Shown here piece by piece: positions 48,204 through 56,751 of a stretch of 64,000 nt of DNA (its first letter is position 1; each line of letters opens with the position of its first letter). The notes under the pieces were generated by a model that saw nothing but the letters and a program-made list of their open reading frames with translations, ran no database searches and was not told the origin of the DNA. Origin of the DNA: Massilia niastensis DSM 21313 (GTDB taxonomy: Bacteria > Pseudomonadota > Gammaproteobacteria > Burkholderiales > Burkholderiaceae_D); NCBI RefSeq assembly GCF_000382345.1, contig NZ_KB908096.1:41598-105597 (forward strand). The letters run 5' to 3'. The translations under genes were made by a program, and so were the position numbers.

Positions 48204-49412
48204 TCAATGTCCGTGCTCGGCAGCGCCCTTGGCCTGCTCCGCCTTGATGGCGAAGCTGCCCGCGCCCGCCACCTGCTCGCCGGCCTTGATGCCGGCGACG
48301 ATCTCGACCAGCCGTCCGTCCAAACGGCCGGTCGTCACCGGCTGGGCCACGAACCCGCTGTTCACCCGCTTATAGACCACCTGGCGGCCTTCGACCGTCT
48401 GCAGCGCCTCCTGCGCGACCGCCACCTGGACCCTGGCCGATCCGGTGACGATGTCGACGTTGACGAACAGGCCGGGGCGCCAGGCCTGTTCCGGATTGTC
48501 CAGGACCACCCGCGCCCTGGCGGAGCGCGAGGCTTCGCCGATCAGGGCGCTGACAAAGCTCACTTTCCCTGGCGCGGTCGTGTTCGAGGCGACGGAGCGG
48601 ATGACGGCCTCGGTGCCGACCCGCACGATCTCCAGGTCCTTGGCCGGCACCACCACGTCGGCCCAGACCGTCGACAGGTCGGATACCGTGAAGATGCGGG
48701 TGTCGGCGCCGACCACCTCGCCCAGGGCCACGTGCTTCTCGACCACGGTGCCGCCGAACGGCGCGCGCACCTGCAAGCGGTTGGTCGGGCCGGAGGACCC
48801 GGCATGGGCGCCGAGCGCCTGCAGCTTCTGGCGGGCGTTCTGCACCGCGATCTCGGCTTCGCGCAGTTCCTGCTCGGCCTTCAGGTAATCCTGGCGCGCC
48901 GAGATCCGTTCCTGCCACAGGGTCTTTTCCGACGCGTACACGCCGCGTGCATACGCCGCGCGCTTGTCGGCGGCCGCCAGCTCGGCCCGCCGGTCGGCGA
49001 TCTCGCCGCTGGCAATCACCGCCAGGATCGCGCCTTTCCTGACCGCCTGGCCCAGGTTGGCCTCGACCGCCTCGACGGCCCCGGGCGCGCGCGGGGTCAC
49101 GTGGGCCGTGCGGTCCTCGTTCAGTGCGATCTGCCCCGGCATGCGGATGAAGGTGTCCAGGTGCGCGGCGGCCGCGGTCTGCAGCGCGATGCCGGCGATC
49201 CTCACCTGGTCGTCGCTGAAGCGGACGACGCCATCGTCCGCATGCCCGTGCCCGTCGCCATCCTCGTGCTCCTTTTCCCCGTGCTGCGCGGCGGCCTCGC
49301 CCTGTTCGTGCGTCTGCGCGCCGCCGTCGCGGTCCTGCAGGACGACGAACCCGGCGAATCCGAGCGCCAGGGCTCCCATGACGGCGATGACCTTCAGTTG
49401 TTGCGGCTTCAT
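48204..49412 (-). CDS. czcB: RND periplasmic adaptor (CzcB)
   Basis: The 402-residue membrane fusion protein links CzcA to the outer-membrane channel. It has an N-terminal anchor (VIAVMGALALGFAGFVVL), a His/Asp/Glu-rich metal-binding stretch (HEDGDGHGHADD), a coiled-coil hairpin with LWQERISARQDYLKAEQELREAE (in part), and a beta-barrel end. It overlaps czcC by 4 bases upstream and czcA downstream is 11 bases away, so translation is coupled. Confidence 0.93.
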   Translation of the reverse strand: MKPQQLKVIAVMGALALGFAGFVVLQDRDGGAQTHEQGEAAAQHGEKEHEDGDGHGHADDGVVRFSDDQVRIAGIALQTAAAAHLDTFIRMPGQIALNEDRTAHVTPRAPGAVEAVEANLGQAVRKGAILAVIASGEIADRRAELAAADKRAAYARGVYASEKTLWQERISARQDYLKAEQELREAEIAVQNARQKLQALGAHAGSSGPTNRLQVRAPFGGTVVEKHVALGEVVGADTRIFTVSDLSTVWADVVVPAKDLEIVRVGTEAVIRSVASNTTAPGKVSFVSALIGEASRSARARVVLDNPEQAWRPGLFVNVDIVTGSARVQVAVAQEALQTVEGRQVVYKRVNSGFVAQPVTTGRLDGRLVEIVAGIKAGEQVAGAGSFAIKAEQAKGAAEHGH

Positions 49413-50653
49413 TCTTGCTCCTGATGCTGGCCCTGGTCGACTTGCGGGGTGGCGCCGCCGATGATCCGCTCGATCTCGGCCGAGGCGCGGTGGCTCTCCG
49501 CAATCGCCAGCAGGTATTGGTTCTTCGACTGGAACAACGTGCGCTGGGCGTCGAGCACCTCCAGGAAGCTGAACTTCCCGAGCTCGAATCCGCGGCTGGT
49601 CGCCCGGTAGGCGCTCTCGGCGCCGGGCAGGATATCGGTCCGGATCAGGTCCGTTTCCCGGAGCGCCGCGGCCAGGCGCGCATGCGCATCCGACAGCTCG
49701 GCACGCAGGCGCACATCCTCCGCCTGGACTTCGTCGCGCGCCTTGTCGCTGCGGCGCAGCGATTCCAGCAGGCCGCCCTGGTTGCGGTTGAACAGCGGCA
49801 GCGGGACCGACAGGCCGACCACGGCCTGCCTGCGCTCGTCCTCGCGCTTCGTGCCGAGGACGACATTCACATCCGGAATCCGGCGCGCCCGCTCGACCTC
49901 GACGAGCGCCTCGCGCTGCCCCAGCTGCGCGCGTGCGCGCCGCAAGCCCGGAGCCTGCTCCAGCCGTGCCAGCAGCGTGGGCAGGGGAACCAGGCCTGGC
50001 GGCTCGAGCGCGCCCAGGTCGATCACCTCGATCCGCTGCGGGTCGCCCCCGGCCAGCGCAGCCAGGCGGATCCGGGCGCGCTCCAGTTCCCGGTCCGCCT
50101 GCAGCGCGTCGATGCGAAACCCGGCTTCGGCCACCCGGGCACGGGTTTCCTCGACCGGCGAGGCCTTGCCCGCCACGACACGCTTGCCGGCGGCGCCCGT
50201 CGCCTGGCGCGCCAGCGCGGCCAGCTCTCCGGCCAGCCGGCTGCGCTCGCGGGCGGCGACCAGCTCGTGGAAGGCCGCCAGGGTCTCGGCCCGGATACGC
50301 GCGCGGATGGCGTCCAGCTCCAGCGCGGCGACTTCCTGCCCGCGCCGGGCGGCGTGCACCCGTGCCGATCGCTTGCCGCCCAGTTCGAGCGGAATGCTGA
50401 GTTGAACGGTCGAGCTGCGGTTCGGGCCGTCCTTCCCCTCGCGCAGCAGCTCGAGCTCCGGGTTCGGCAAGGCGCCGGCCTGGGTCAGCGCGCCGTCCTG
50501 GGCCGCCAGTTCATGCCCGGCGGCGCGGATCTCGGGATGCAGCCGCAGCGCGCGTTCGACCGCGGCGCCCGGGGTCAGCGCGGCCTGCGCCAGGACGGCG
50601 CCAGACATCGAGGAAATCGCCGCGAACATCAGCGGCAACATGCGTTTTTTCAT
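49409..50653 (-). CDS. czcC: Outer-membrane efflux channel (CzcC, TolC family)
   Basis: The 414-residue protein has a signal peptide (MLPLMFAAISSMSGAVLAQA) and two outer-membrane-efflux repeats with PNPELELLREGKDGP, SRRI-type helices and GFELGKFSFLEVLDAQRTLF. It completes the CzcCBA tripartite pump. The 94-base gap to czcI upstream shows no terminator, so the whole cadA-czcI-czcCBA series may be one transcript. Confidence 0.92.
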   Translation of the reverse strand: MKKRMLPLMFAAISSMSGAVLAQAALTPGAAVERALRLHPEIRAAGHELAAQDGALTQAGALPNPELELLREGKDGPNRSSTVQLSIPLELGGKRSARVHAARRGQEVAALELDAIRARIRAETLAAFHELVAARERSRLAGELAALARQATGAAGKRVVAGKASPVEETRARVAEAGFRIDALQADRELERARIRLAALAGGDPQRIEVIDLGALEPPGLVPLPTLLARLEQAPGLRRARAQLGQREALVEVERARRIPDVNVVLGTKREDERRQAVVGLSVPLPLFNRNQGGLLESLRRSDKARDEVQAEDVRLRAELSDAHARLAAALRETDLIRTDILPGAESAYRATSRGFELGKFSFLEVLDAQRTLFQSKNQYLLAIAESHRASAEIERIIGGATPQVDQGQHQEQE

Positions 50654-50746
50654 GACGTGCTCCGAACAGGATGGCTATTCGGCGGCGACACCGGGACGAA
50701 CCACGCGGCAAGCGCATGCCCGTCGGACCGTGATTGTCGCGCCGGC

Positions 50747-51100
50747 TCAGGCGAGCGCCTGCCTGTCGGGCCGGGGAACCAGGTCGGGGATGTGGGAGAT
50801 GTAGCGCAGGGTCTCGCGACGCAGGTGCGCGGAAGGCTGGGGCGTCGCCGGCGCCTGCGCGGCGGCGCAGATCGCGCTCGCCGAGGCGTGGTGGCAGTAG
50901 TCGCAGTCGGCGTCGGCCTGGGCCGGGACCTTGTGCGACGCTTCCCTGTCGGTTTTTCCGGTCTCCTCGTGCTTGTGCACGTGGTGGCCGACATGGCGGG
51001 CCGCCGCGCCTTCTTCGTGCGCGCAATAGGCTCCCGCGGCCGCCCAGGAAAACTGAAGCGGCAACAGCGCCAGCAGGAAGATCAAAAAGTAGCGTTTCAT
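50747..51100 (-). CDS. czcI: CzcI-type periplasmic metal-resistance protein
   Basis: The 117-residue protein starts MKRYFLIFLLALLPLQFSWA, a signal peptide matching the CzcI family, and continues with His-rich HVGHHVHKHEETGK and DCDYCHHAS. CzcI is encoded beside czcCBA in Cupriavidus and is thought to modulate its expression or sense periplasmic metal. The start overlaps the cadA stop by 4 bases. Confidence 0.85.
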   Translation of the reverse strand: MKRYFLIFLLALLPLQFSWAAAGAYCAHEEGAAARHVGHHVHKHEETGKTDREASHKVPAQADADCDYCHHASASAICAAAQAPATPQPSAHLRRETLRYISHIPDLVPRPDRQALA

Positions 51101-53289
51101 CGGGATTCTCGACGCAGCAGGCGCAAGCCGTTGAAGATCACGAGCAGGCTTGCGCCCATGTCCGCGAACACGGCCATCCATAGTGTAGCCGATCCGGCCA
51201 GCGCCAGGACCAGGAACGTTGCCTTGATCACCAGGGCGATGGCGATGTTCTGCCTGAGGATCGCGGCGGTCCGGCGGCTCAGGCGGATGAACTGCGGGAG
51301 CTTGCGCAGGTCGTCGTCCATCAGGGCCACGTCGGCGGTCTCGATCGCCGTATCGGTGCCGGCGGCGCCCATCGCAAAGCCGATGTCGGCTTTCGCCAGG
51401 GCCGGCGCATCGTTGATGCCGTCGCCGACCATGCCGACGATGCCGGACCGGGCGCGCTCGTCCTCCACCGCCGCCAGCTTGTCCTCCGGCAGGAGGCTGC
51501 CTCGGGCGTCGTCGATGCCGGCCTGGCGGGCGATGGCGCTGGCCGTCACCGCGTTGTCGCCGCTCAGCATGACGGTGCGCACGCCCAGCTCGTGAAGCTG
51601 GGCGATGGCTTCGCGGCTGCTCGCACGGATGGTGTCGGCCACGCCGAAGACCAGCAGGGGCTTTGCTTCCTCGCACAGGAACACCGCGCTCTTGCCCTCG
51701 CCCTCCAGCCGGGAGAGGGTTGCGGCGACGTCCGGGCCGGCGATGCCCAGTTCCCCGAGCAGGCGCCCGTTGCCGAGCCAGTAGCGCTTGCCGTCGATGC
51801 GCCCGCTGGCGCCGCGTCCGGCGAGCGCCTCGAACCCGTCCACCGCCGCAAGGGGCGGCGTGCGCTCCTGCTCCTTCCAGTAGCGGCTGATCGCGCCCGA
51901 TACCGGATGGTCGGAGCGGTCGGCGAGCGAGGCCGCAAGCCGTAGCGATGCCCCGGCCTCGCCGCCCAGCGCCAGGGCATCCGTCACCACCGGCCTGCCA
52001 TGCGTGAGCGTGCCGGTCTTGTCCAGGGCGAGCGCGCGCAGCCTCGCGCCCAGCTCGAGGTAGACGCCGCCCTTGACCAGGATGCCGGCCTTCGCCGCGG
52101 CGGCCAGGGCGCTGACCACCGTGACCGGCGTCGAGATGACCAGGGCGCAGGGACAGGCGATCACCAGCAGCACCAGGGCCTTGTAGATCCATGGCATCCA
52201 GGCGGCGCCCAGGGCCAGCGGCGGCAGCAGCGCCACCACCAGGGCGATGGCGAACACGATCGGCGTGTACACACTGGAGAAACGGTCGACGAAGCGCTGG
52301 GTCGGGGCGCGGCTGCCCTGCGCCTCCTCGACCGCCCGGATGATGCGCGACAGCGTCGAGTCGTCGTGGCCCGCGGTGACGCGGTACTCGAAGGAGCCGT
52401 TCTCGTTGACGGCGCCGGCAAACACCTTGTGCCCGATGGCCGTGGGGACCGGCATGCTTTCGCCGGTGATCGGCGCCTGGTTGACGAAGGACTGGCCCGC
52501 TGTGACTACCCCGTCCAGGGCGATCCGCTGGCCGGGACCGACCCGTGCGAGGGCGCCAACCGTGACCGTGGCGGCATCCGTTTCCACCCAGCCGCCATCG
52601 TCCCGGCGTACGGTCGCCGTATCGGGCGCCAATGCCATCAGGCCCTGGATCGCATTCCTGGCGCGGTCGAGCGAGCGCGCCTCGATCAACTCGGCGATCG
52701 CGAACAAGGCCATCACCATCGCAGCTTCCGGCCATTGACCGATCAGGACGGCGCCGGTGACGGCGGTCGCCATCAGGGCGTTGATGTTGAGATTGCGGTT
52801 CCGGAGCGCGATCCAGCCTTTCCGGTACACCCCCAGGCCAGTGCTCCCGATCGCCAGCAGCGCCAGCAGGATCACCGGCCAGGCATGCTCGCTGCCGCTG
52901 GTCCAGGCCAGGATTTCCGTGCCCACGGCCGCGCCGAGGCCAAGCACGAGCCGCGCCTGTTTCCACTGGCGCCCGGCCGGCGGCGCCGGCGCACCGGCCG
53001 CGGCCGCGACCGGGACGGCGTGCATCCCGATCGACTGCAAGGCGTCCTGGATCGCGTCCGCCGGTCCCGTATGCGTGACGCTCAGGCGGCGCTGGACCAG
53101 GTTGAACCCGAGCTGCGTCACCTGGGGCAGGTTCGCCAGCCTGGTGCGGATCAGCGCCTCCTCGGTCGGGCAGTCCATGTTCTCGATCCGAAACACGGAA
53201 CCGGCGCCGGCCGCGCCGGCGACGGCAAGCGCATCCGGCTCGACGGGCGCGGATGGCGCGCAACAGGATTTGGCCTGACAGTCCGACAT
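51097..53289 (-). CDS. cadA: Cd/Zn/Pb-exporting P1B-type ATPase (CadA/ZntA)
   Basis: The 730-residue ATPase exports divalent soft metals from cytoplasm to periplasm. It has a Cys-rich N-terminus (MSDCQAKSCCA), a heavy-metal-associated-like domain with NMDCPTEE, the CPC membrane metal site (VIACPCALVIS), the phosphorylation motif DKTGTLTHG, TGES as ITGESMPVPT, and MVGDGINDAPAL. It is divergent from cadR, sharing a MerR-type operator. Such pumps hand metal to the periplasm, where CzcCBA can remove it. Confidence 0.94.
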   Translation of the reverse strand: MSDCQAKSCCAPSAPVEPDALAVAGAAGAGSVFRIENMDCPTEEALIRTRLANLPQVTQLGFNLVQRRLSVTHTGPADAIQDALQSIGMHAVPVAAAAGAPAPPAGRQWKQARLVLGLGAAVGTEILAWTSGSEHAWPVILLALLAIGSTGLGVYRKGWIALRNRNLNINALMATAVTGAVLIGQWPEAAMVMALFAIAELIEARSLDRARNAIQGLMALAPDTATVRRDDGGWVETDAATVTVGALARVGPGQRIALDGVVTAGQSFVNQAPITGESMPVPTAIGHKVFAGAVNENGSFEYRVTAGHDDSTLSRIIRAVEEAQGSRAPTQRFVDRFSSVYTPIVFAIALVVALLPPLALGAAWMPWIYKALVLLVIACPCALVISTPVTVVSALAAAAKAGILVKGGVYLELGARLRALALDKTGTLTHGRPVVTDALALGGEAGASLRLAASLADRSDHPVSGAISRYWKEQERTPPLAAVDGFEALAGRGASGRIDGKRYWLGNGRLLGELGIAGPDVAATLSRLEGEGKSAVFLCEEAKPLLVFGVADTIRASSREAIAQLHELGVRTVMLSGDNAVTASAIARQAGIDDARGSLLPEDKLAAVEDERARSGIVGMVGDGINDAPALAKADIGFAMGAAGTDTAIETADVALMDDDLRKLPQFIRLSRRTAAILRQNIAIALVIKATFLVLALAGSATLWMAVFADMGASLLVIFNGLRLLRRESR

Positions 53290-53327
53290 CGCCGGTCCTC
53301 ATTAAACGTGTATAGTTCGCATTTAAA

Positions 53328-53348
53328 ACCCTGTAGCGGGTACAGGGT
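53328..53348. promoter_or_regulatory. CadR (MerR-type) operator
   Basis: ACCCTGTA and TACAGGGT are perfect 8-bp arms around GCGGG. On the minus strand the site lies between TTGACC and an AT-rich TTAAAT with the long 19-20 base spacing typical of MerR-family promoters. It should control cadA and probably cadR. Confidence 0.85.
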
Positions 53349-53378
53349 CAAGCAAGCGTCAAGCGAACACACCGAACC

Positions 53379-53795
53379 ATGAAGATAGGCGAACTGGCCG
53401 AGCGTTCCGGCTGCCCCGTGGAGACGATCCGGTACTACGAACGGGTCGGCCTGCTGATGCCGCCCGAGCGCTCGTCGAACAACTACCGTAGCTACCACCA
53501 GCGCCACGGCGAGCGCCTGCAGTTCATTCGCCATTGCCGGGCGCTGGACATGACCCTGGACGAGATCCGGGTCCTGCTCGACTTTCGCGACCATCCCGAG
53601 CAGGACTGCCTCGGCGTCAACGACCTGCTCGACCGGCACATCGGCGACGTGGCCGAGCGCATCGCGGCGCTGTCGGCGCTCGAAACCCAGCTCAGGGAGC
53701 TCAGGAGCCGCTGCGTCGTCACCGACGCCGCCAGTTCCTGTGCGATCCTGCAGGCGCTCGGCAAGGACGCGCGCAATTGCCATGGAGATGGCTGA
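53379..53795 (+). CDS. cadR: Cd(II)/Pb(II)-responsive regulator CadR (MerR family)
   Basis: The 138-residue protein has the MerR winged helix (KIGELAERSGCPVETIRYYER) and a dimerisation helix. Cysteines at 77, 112 and 121 match the spacing of the CadR/PbrR metal site (77, 112, 119/120), and the C-terminus NCHGDG may form a second site. It should repress and, with metal, activate cadA at the palindrome 31 bases upstream. Its stop overlaps the next gene as TGATG, which is unusual for a regulator. Confidence 0.93.
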   Translation: MKIGELAERSGCPVETIRYYERVGLLMPPERSSNNYRSYHQRHGERLQFIRHCRALDMTLDEIRVLLDFRDHPEQDCLGVNDLLDRHIGDVAERIAALSALETQLRELRSRCVVTDAASSCAILQALGKDARNCHGDG

Positions 53796-54991
53796 TGCAA
53801 TCGCCTGTCGTCGTCGTGAATGCAGTGCGCCAGGTGGCGCCGCTGGAATTGCTGGCCGTGCCGCGCGAACTGGACGGCTCGCGCGGCAGCAACCGCGAAT
53901 GGGATGTCCCGCGCCAGATCGGGGCCGATACCGACGTCGAGGCGATCCGCGCCTGGCTGACGAATTTCGCGGACCGGCGGGCGACCTTCGACGCCTATCG
54001 CAAGGAGGCCGAACGCCTGCTGTTGTGGTCCGTCTGGCAGCTCGGGAAGCCGCTGTCCTCGCTGACGCACGAGGACTGGCTCGCCTACCTGGCCTTCCTC
54101 GCGGCGCCCTGTCCTCCGGAACGCTGGATGTCGGACGGGGGACGCAAGCACCCGCGGGGCGACGCCAGGTGGCGCCCATTCGCAGGCCCCCTGTCGGCAT
54201 CGAGCCAGCGCCAGGCCTCGGTCATCCTGAATTCGATGTTTTCCTGGCTCGTCAACGCCGGCTATCTCGCCGGGAATCCCCTGTCGCTGTCGCGCCAGCG
54301 CAAGCGCCGCCCGGCGCCGCGCATCGTGCGCTATCTCGAGGAGGGGCCGTGGCTGGAAGTGAAGGCGGCCATCAACGCGCTGCCGCGCGAGACGTCGCGC
54401 GAACGGGAGCATTACTACCGGCTGCGCTGGCTGATCACCCTGTGCTATATCTGCGGCCTGCGGATCTCCGAGATCGCCGCCAACAGCATGGGACACTTCT
54501 TCTGCCGGCGCGACCAGGCCGGCAACGAGCGCTGGTGGCTCGAAGTCCTCGGGAAGGGCAACAAGGTCCGCATCGTTCCCGCGACGAGTGAACTGATGGA
54601 AGAGCTGGGGAACTACCGGCGCACACTCAGCTACCCGGCGCTCCCGGTGTCCGGGGAATCGACGCCGCTCCTGCTGCCGATCGGCGGGCGGCCACGGCCG
54701 CTCAGCCGGGGTGGGATCCACGACATCATCAAGGGCGTCTTCGAGATGACGGCCGAGCGGGTGCGCCTCAAGGGGCCGGAGCACCAGCACGAAGCGGCGC
54801 GCATCCTGCAGGCGTCCGCGCACTGGCTGCGGCATACGGCCGGTTCGCACATGGCCAATCATGACCTGGACCTGCGCCACGTGCGCGACAACCTCGGCCA
54901 CGAGTCGATCAGCACCACCAACACCTACCTGCACGCGTCGGACGATGCGCGCCACGCCGAGACGGAGAGCAAGCACCGCGCGAACTGGTAG
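53795..54991 (+). CDS. Tyrosine recombinase coupled to cadR
   Basis: The 398-residue recombinase has Arg in CGLRISEIAAN, Lys in GKGNKVRIVP, His/Arg in HWLRHTAGSH and His/Tyr in GHESISTTNTYLH, so all catalytic residues are present. The block WRPFAGPLSASSQRQ relates it to the SOS-boxed recombinase in this window. Its ATG shares a base with the cadR stop (TGATG), so it probably has no promoter of its own and would follow metal-controlled expression. It is convergent with a KfrA-like gene, 22 bases away. Confidence 0.9.
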   Translation: MQSPVVVVNAVRQVAPLELLAVPRELDGSRGSNREWDVPRQIGADTDVEAIRAWLTNFADRRATFDAYRKEAERLLLWSVWQLGKPLSSLTHEDWLAYLAFLAAPCPPERWMSDGGRKHPRGDARWRPFAGPLSASSQRQASVILNSMFSWLVNAGYLAGNPLSLSRQRKRRPAPRIVRYLEEGPWLEVKAAINALPRETSREREHYYRLRWLITLCYICGLRISEIAANSMGHFFCRRDQAGNERWWLEVLGKGNKVRIVPATSELMEELGNYRRTLSYPALPVSGESTPLLLPIGGRPRPLSRGGIHDIIKGVFEMTAERVRLKGPEHQHEAARILQASAHWLRHTAGSHMANHDLDLRHVRDNLGHESISTTNTYLHASDDARHAETESKHRANW

Positions 54992-55013
54992 CCAACCGGG
55001 ACGGGCAAGGAGG

Positions 55014-56105
55014 TCAGCCTTTCGGCTTCGTGCGCACGGGGGCCTTGCGGGCGGCCCTGGCGCCGGGAGTGGCGCTGCCCGGGCTGTCCGCTGTCTTCGC
55101 TGCCGGCGCTGCTTCCGGTTTGTCGCGCAGGCGGGCCAACTCCTCCTGCAGATGTGCGGCCCGGGCCGACTCGGTCGCCGCCTGGGCGATCGCGGCCTCG
55201 AGTCGGCCGCGGGCTTCGCCCAGCCGTTCATTCGCACGGGCCAGCTCATCCGCGGATGCCGCGGCCGCGCCCTGCATGGCGCCGATCCGTTCGTTCAGGC
55301 GTGCGATCGTCAACTGGGCGTCATTAGCCTCCGTGCGCAGCCGTTCGAGGGCGGCGGCATGGGCCGCCCGTTCGCCGTCGAGCGATTTCTGCAGCTTCGC
55401 CGCGATCGTCCGCTCGCGGTCGATCTCGACCAGCGCCCGCTTCTCCATGTCGGCGAAACGCTCCTCCGCCAGGCGCATGCGCTCGGCGAGCTTTTCCAGT
55501 TCGGCCCTGTGCGCATGGCGTTCGTCGTCCATCCGCCGCTGCCCGGCCGCCGCATCGGCCCGGCTCTGCGCCAACTGGCGTTCCACCGCGGCGCTTTCCG
55601 CCCTGGCGCCCGCCAGGTCCTGGCGCAGCTGGTCCGCCGCCGCCGCGGCCGCCGCCAGCTGTTCCCGTGTCCGCTCCAGCGCACTGGTCGTCTCGGCATG
55701 CGCAGCGGCAGCCTGCGCCTCCGCCGCCCTGGCGGCGTCGACGGCCGCCTCGGCTTCCGCCCTGAACTGCGCAAGCGCATCGAGGGCGGCGGCCTGCGCT
55801 GTCTTCCACAGGCCGGCGAGCATGTCTCCCGCACTGGTCTTCAGCTCGTCCGGCAGATCCGCATGCTCGACGCTCACCCGGGAACGCTGGCGCAAGGTTT
55901 GCCAGAACTGGCCCAATGCCTCCGTCGGCGCCGACATGCTTCCCTTGCGGACCAGCTGGTACAGCTTGTTGGTGGTCGGGGTGACGCCGTAGCGGAAGAA
56001 CAGCAGGACGCACACCTCCCGATACAGGTCCTGGGTGCGCGGATATTGCTGCCGGAGGCTCTCGACATCAGCCAACAGTTGGGATTGATCCTCGATTTCC
56101 GACAT
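55014..56105 (-). CDS. KfrA-like coiled-coil DNA-binding protein
   Basis: The 363-residue protein has an N-terminal KfrA_N-type DNA-binding domain (about 1-115, with REVCVLLFFRYGVTPTTNKLYQLVRKGSMSAPTEAL in part). A long Ala-, Glu- and Arg-rich coiled coil follows (about 120-340), then a basic Pro/Ala/Lys tail. Plasmid KfrA proteins form filaments, repress their own gene and help plasmid stability. This copy is chromosomal in context, next to a recombinase and metal genes, suggesting a role in maintaining or controlling that module. Confidence 0.85.
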   Translation of the reverse strand: MSEIEDQSQLLADVESLRQQYPRTQDLYREVCVLLFFRYGVTPTTNKLYQLVRKGSMSAPTEALGQFWQTLRQRSRVSVEHADLPDELKTSAGDMLAGLWKTAQAAALDALAQFRAEAEAAVDAARAAEAQAAAAHAETTSALERTREQLAAAAAAADQLRQDLAGARAESAAVERQLAQSRADAAAGQRRMDDERHAHRAELEKLAERMRLAEERFADMEKRALVEIDRERTIAAKLQKSLDGERAAHAAALERLRTEANDAQLTIARLNERIGAMQGAAAASADELARANERLGEARGRLEAAIAQAATESARAAHLQEELARLRDKPEAAPAAKTADSPGSATPGARAARKAPVRTKPKG

Positions 56106-56213
56106 TATTGATTCCGATTGATCGACATCTTCAATATTACTACGTAATACGTATCGTTATCAACTGCGCTATCCATACTTCTGACATTACTTCTATAATG
56201 TCGGAAAAATCGA
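56092..56213. repeat. Inverted duplication around the kfrA start
   Basis: TCGATTTCCGACATTAT at the kfrA start (56092-56108) recurs inverted at 56195-56213 as ATAATGTCGGAAAAATCGA, differing by two inserted bases. Thus ATGTCGGAA, the first codons of kfrA, also appears outward on the plus strand. A 7-bp repeat, GACATTA/TAATGTC, lies at 56183-56202. It may be a symmetrical operator or a trace of a divergent partner. Confidence 0.6.
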
Positions 56214-56363
56214 TGCGGCCGGGCCGCTTGCTGTCGCTCGGGGGTTCAGGGGAGATGGAGGGGAGTGGAGAGGCTGGGCAGGCGGGTGTTAGCCGCCTGC
56301 CGCGCCGCAAACCGTCTTACAGGCCGACATGCCGTCGACCGTGGCCTCAACCAGGGGGAGGCG

Positions 56364-56456
56364 TCACAGGCTGCCCGCCGTCGCGGCGTAGCAGATCCAC
56401 GCTGTCAGCAACAGCACATACCCCAGAACGCATGTCGTAACGAGCTTCAGTCTCAT
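56364..56456 (-). CDS. 30-residue single-helix membrane peptide
   Basis: MRLKLVTTCVLGYVLLLTAW and ICYAATAGSL make a 30-residue peptide with a positive N-terminus and one membrane helix. GGAGAG is 6 bases before the ATG. Short membrane peptides of this form are often missed in annotation. No family was recognised. Confidence 0.5.
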   Translation of the reverse strand: MRLKLVTTCVLGYVLLLTAWICYAATAGSL

Positions 56457-56751
56457 GGTGATCTCTCCAACCGGATTCGAATGGACTGGCAAAGCCTCGC
56501 CTCCCTGCCGACGCCATGGGCCATGCGTCATGCGGTGCCGGTCGCCTGCGCCGACGACCAACTACGACTTAACCAATCGGAGTCAAGTATAGACCGATGC
56601 TACCGCGAGGCAATAGGTAAAACTACGCAGACGAGGCCAGCCCACAACAGAAGGCGGAGGCCTGACTGCAGGACAAGTCAGCCGGTACGGGCCTTGTGCG
56701 CGCGCCGCGAAGCTTCTACAATACTGCGACAAATCTAATCGGAGTGCACCC

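Noticed and set aside
44935..48375. An 1146-codon plus-strand frame opposite czcA
   Set aside because: The composition is dominated by His, Gln, Arg and Asp, with no recognisable motif, and it runs across the czcA-lyase intergenic promoter. It is a shadow of czcA.
56108..56440. A 110-codon plus-strand frame upstream of the Rrf2 gene
   Set aside because: It only reads through the inverted copy of the kfrA start, has no ribosome site and ends in Arg/Pro-rich noise.
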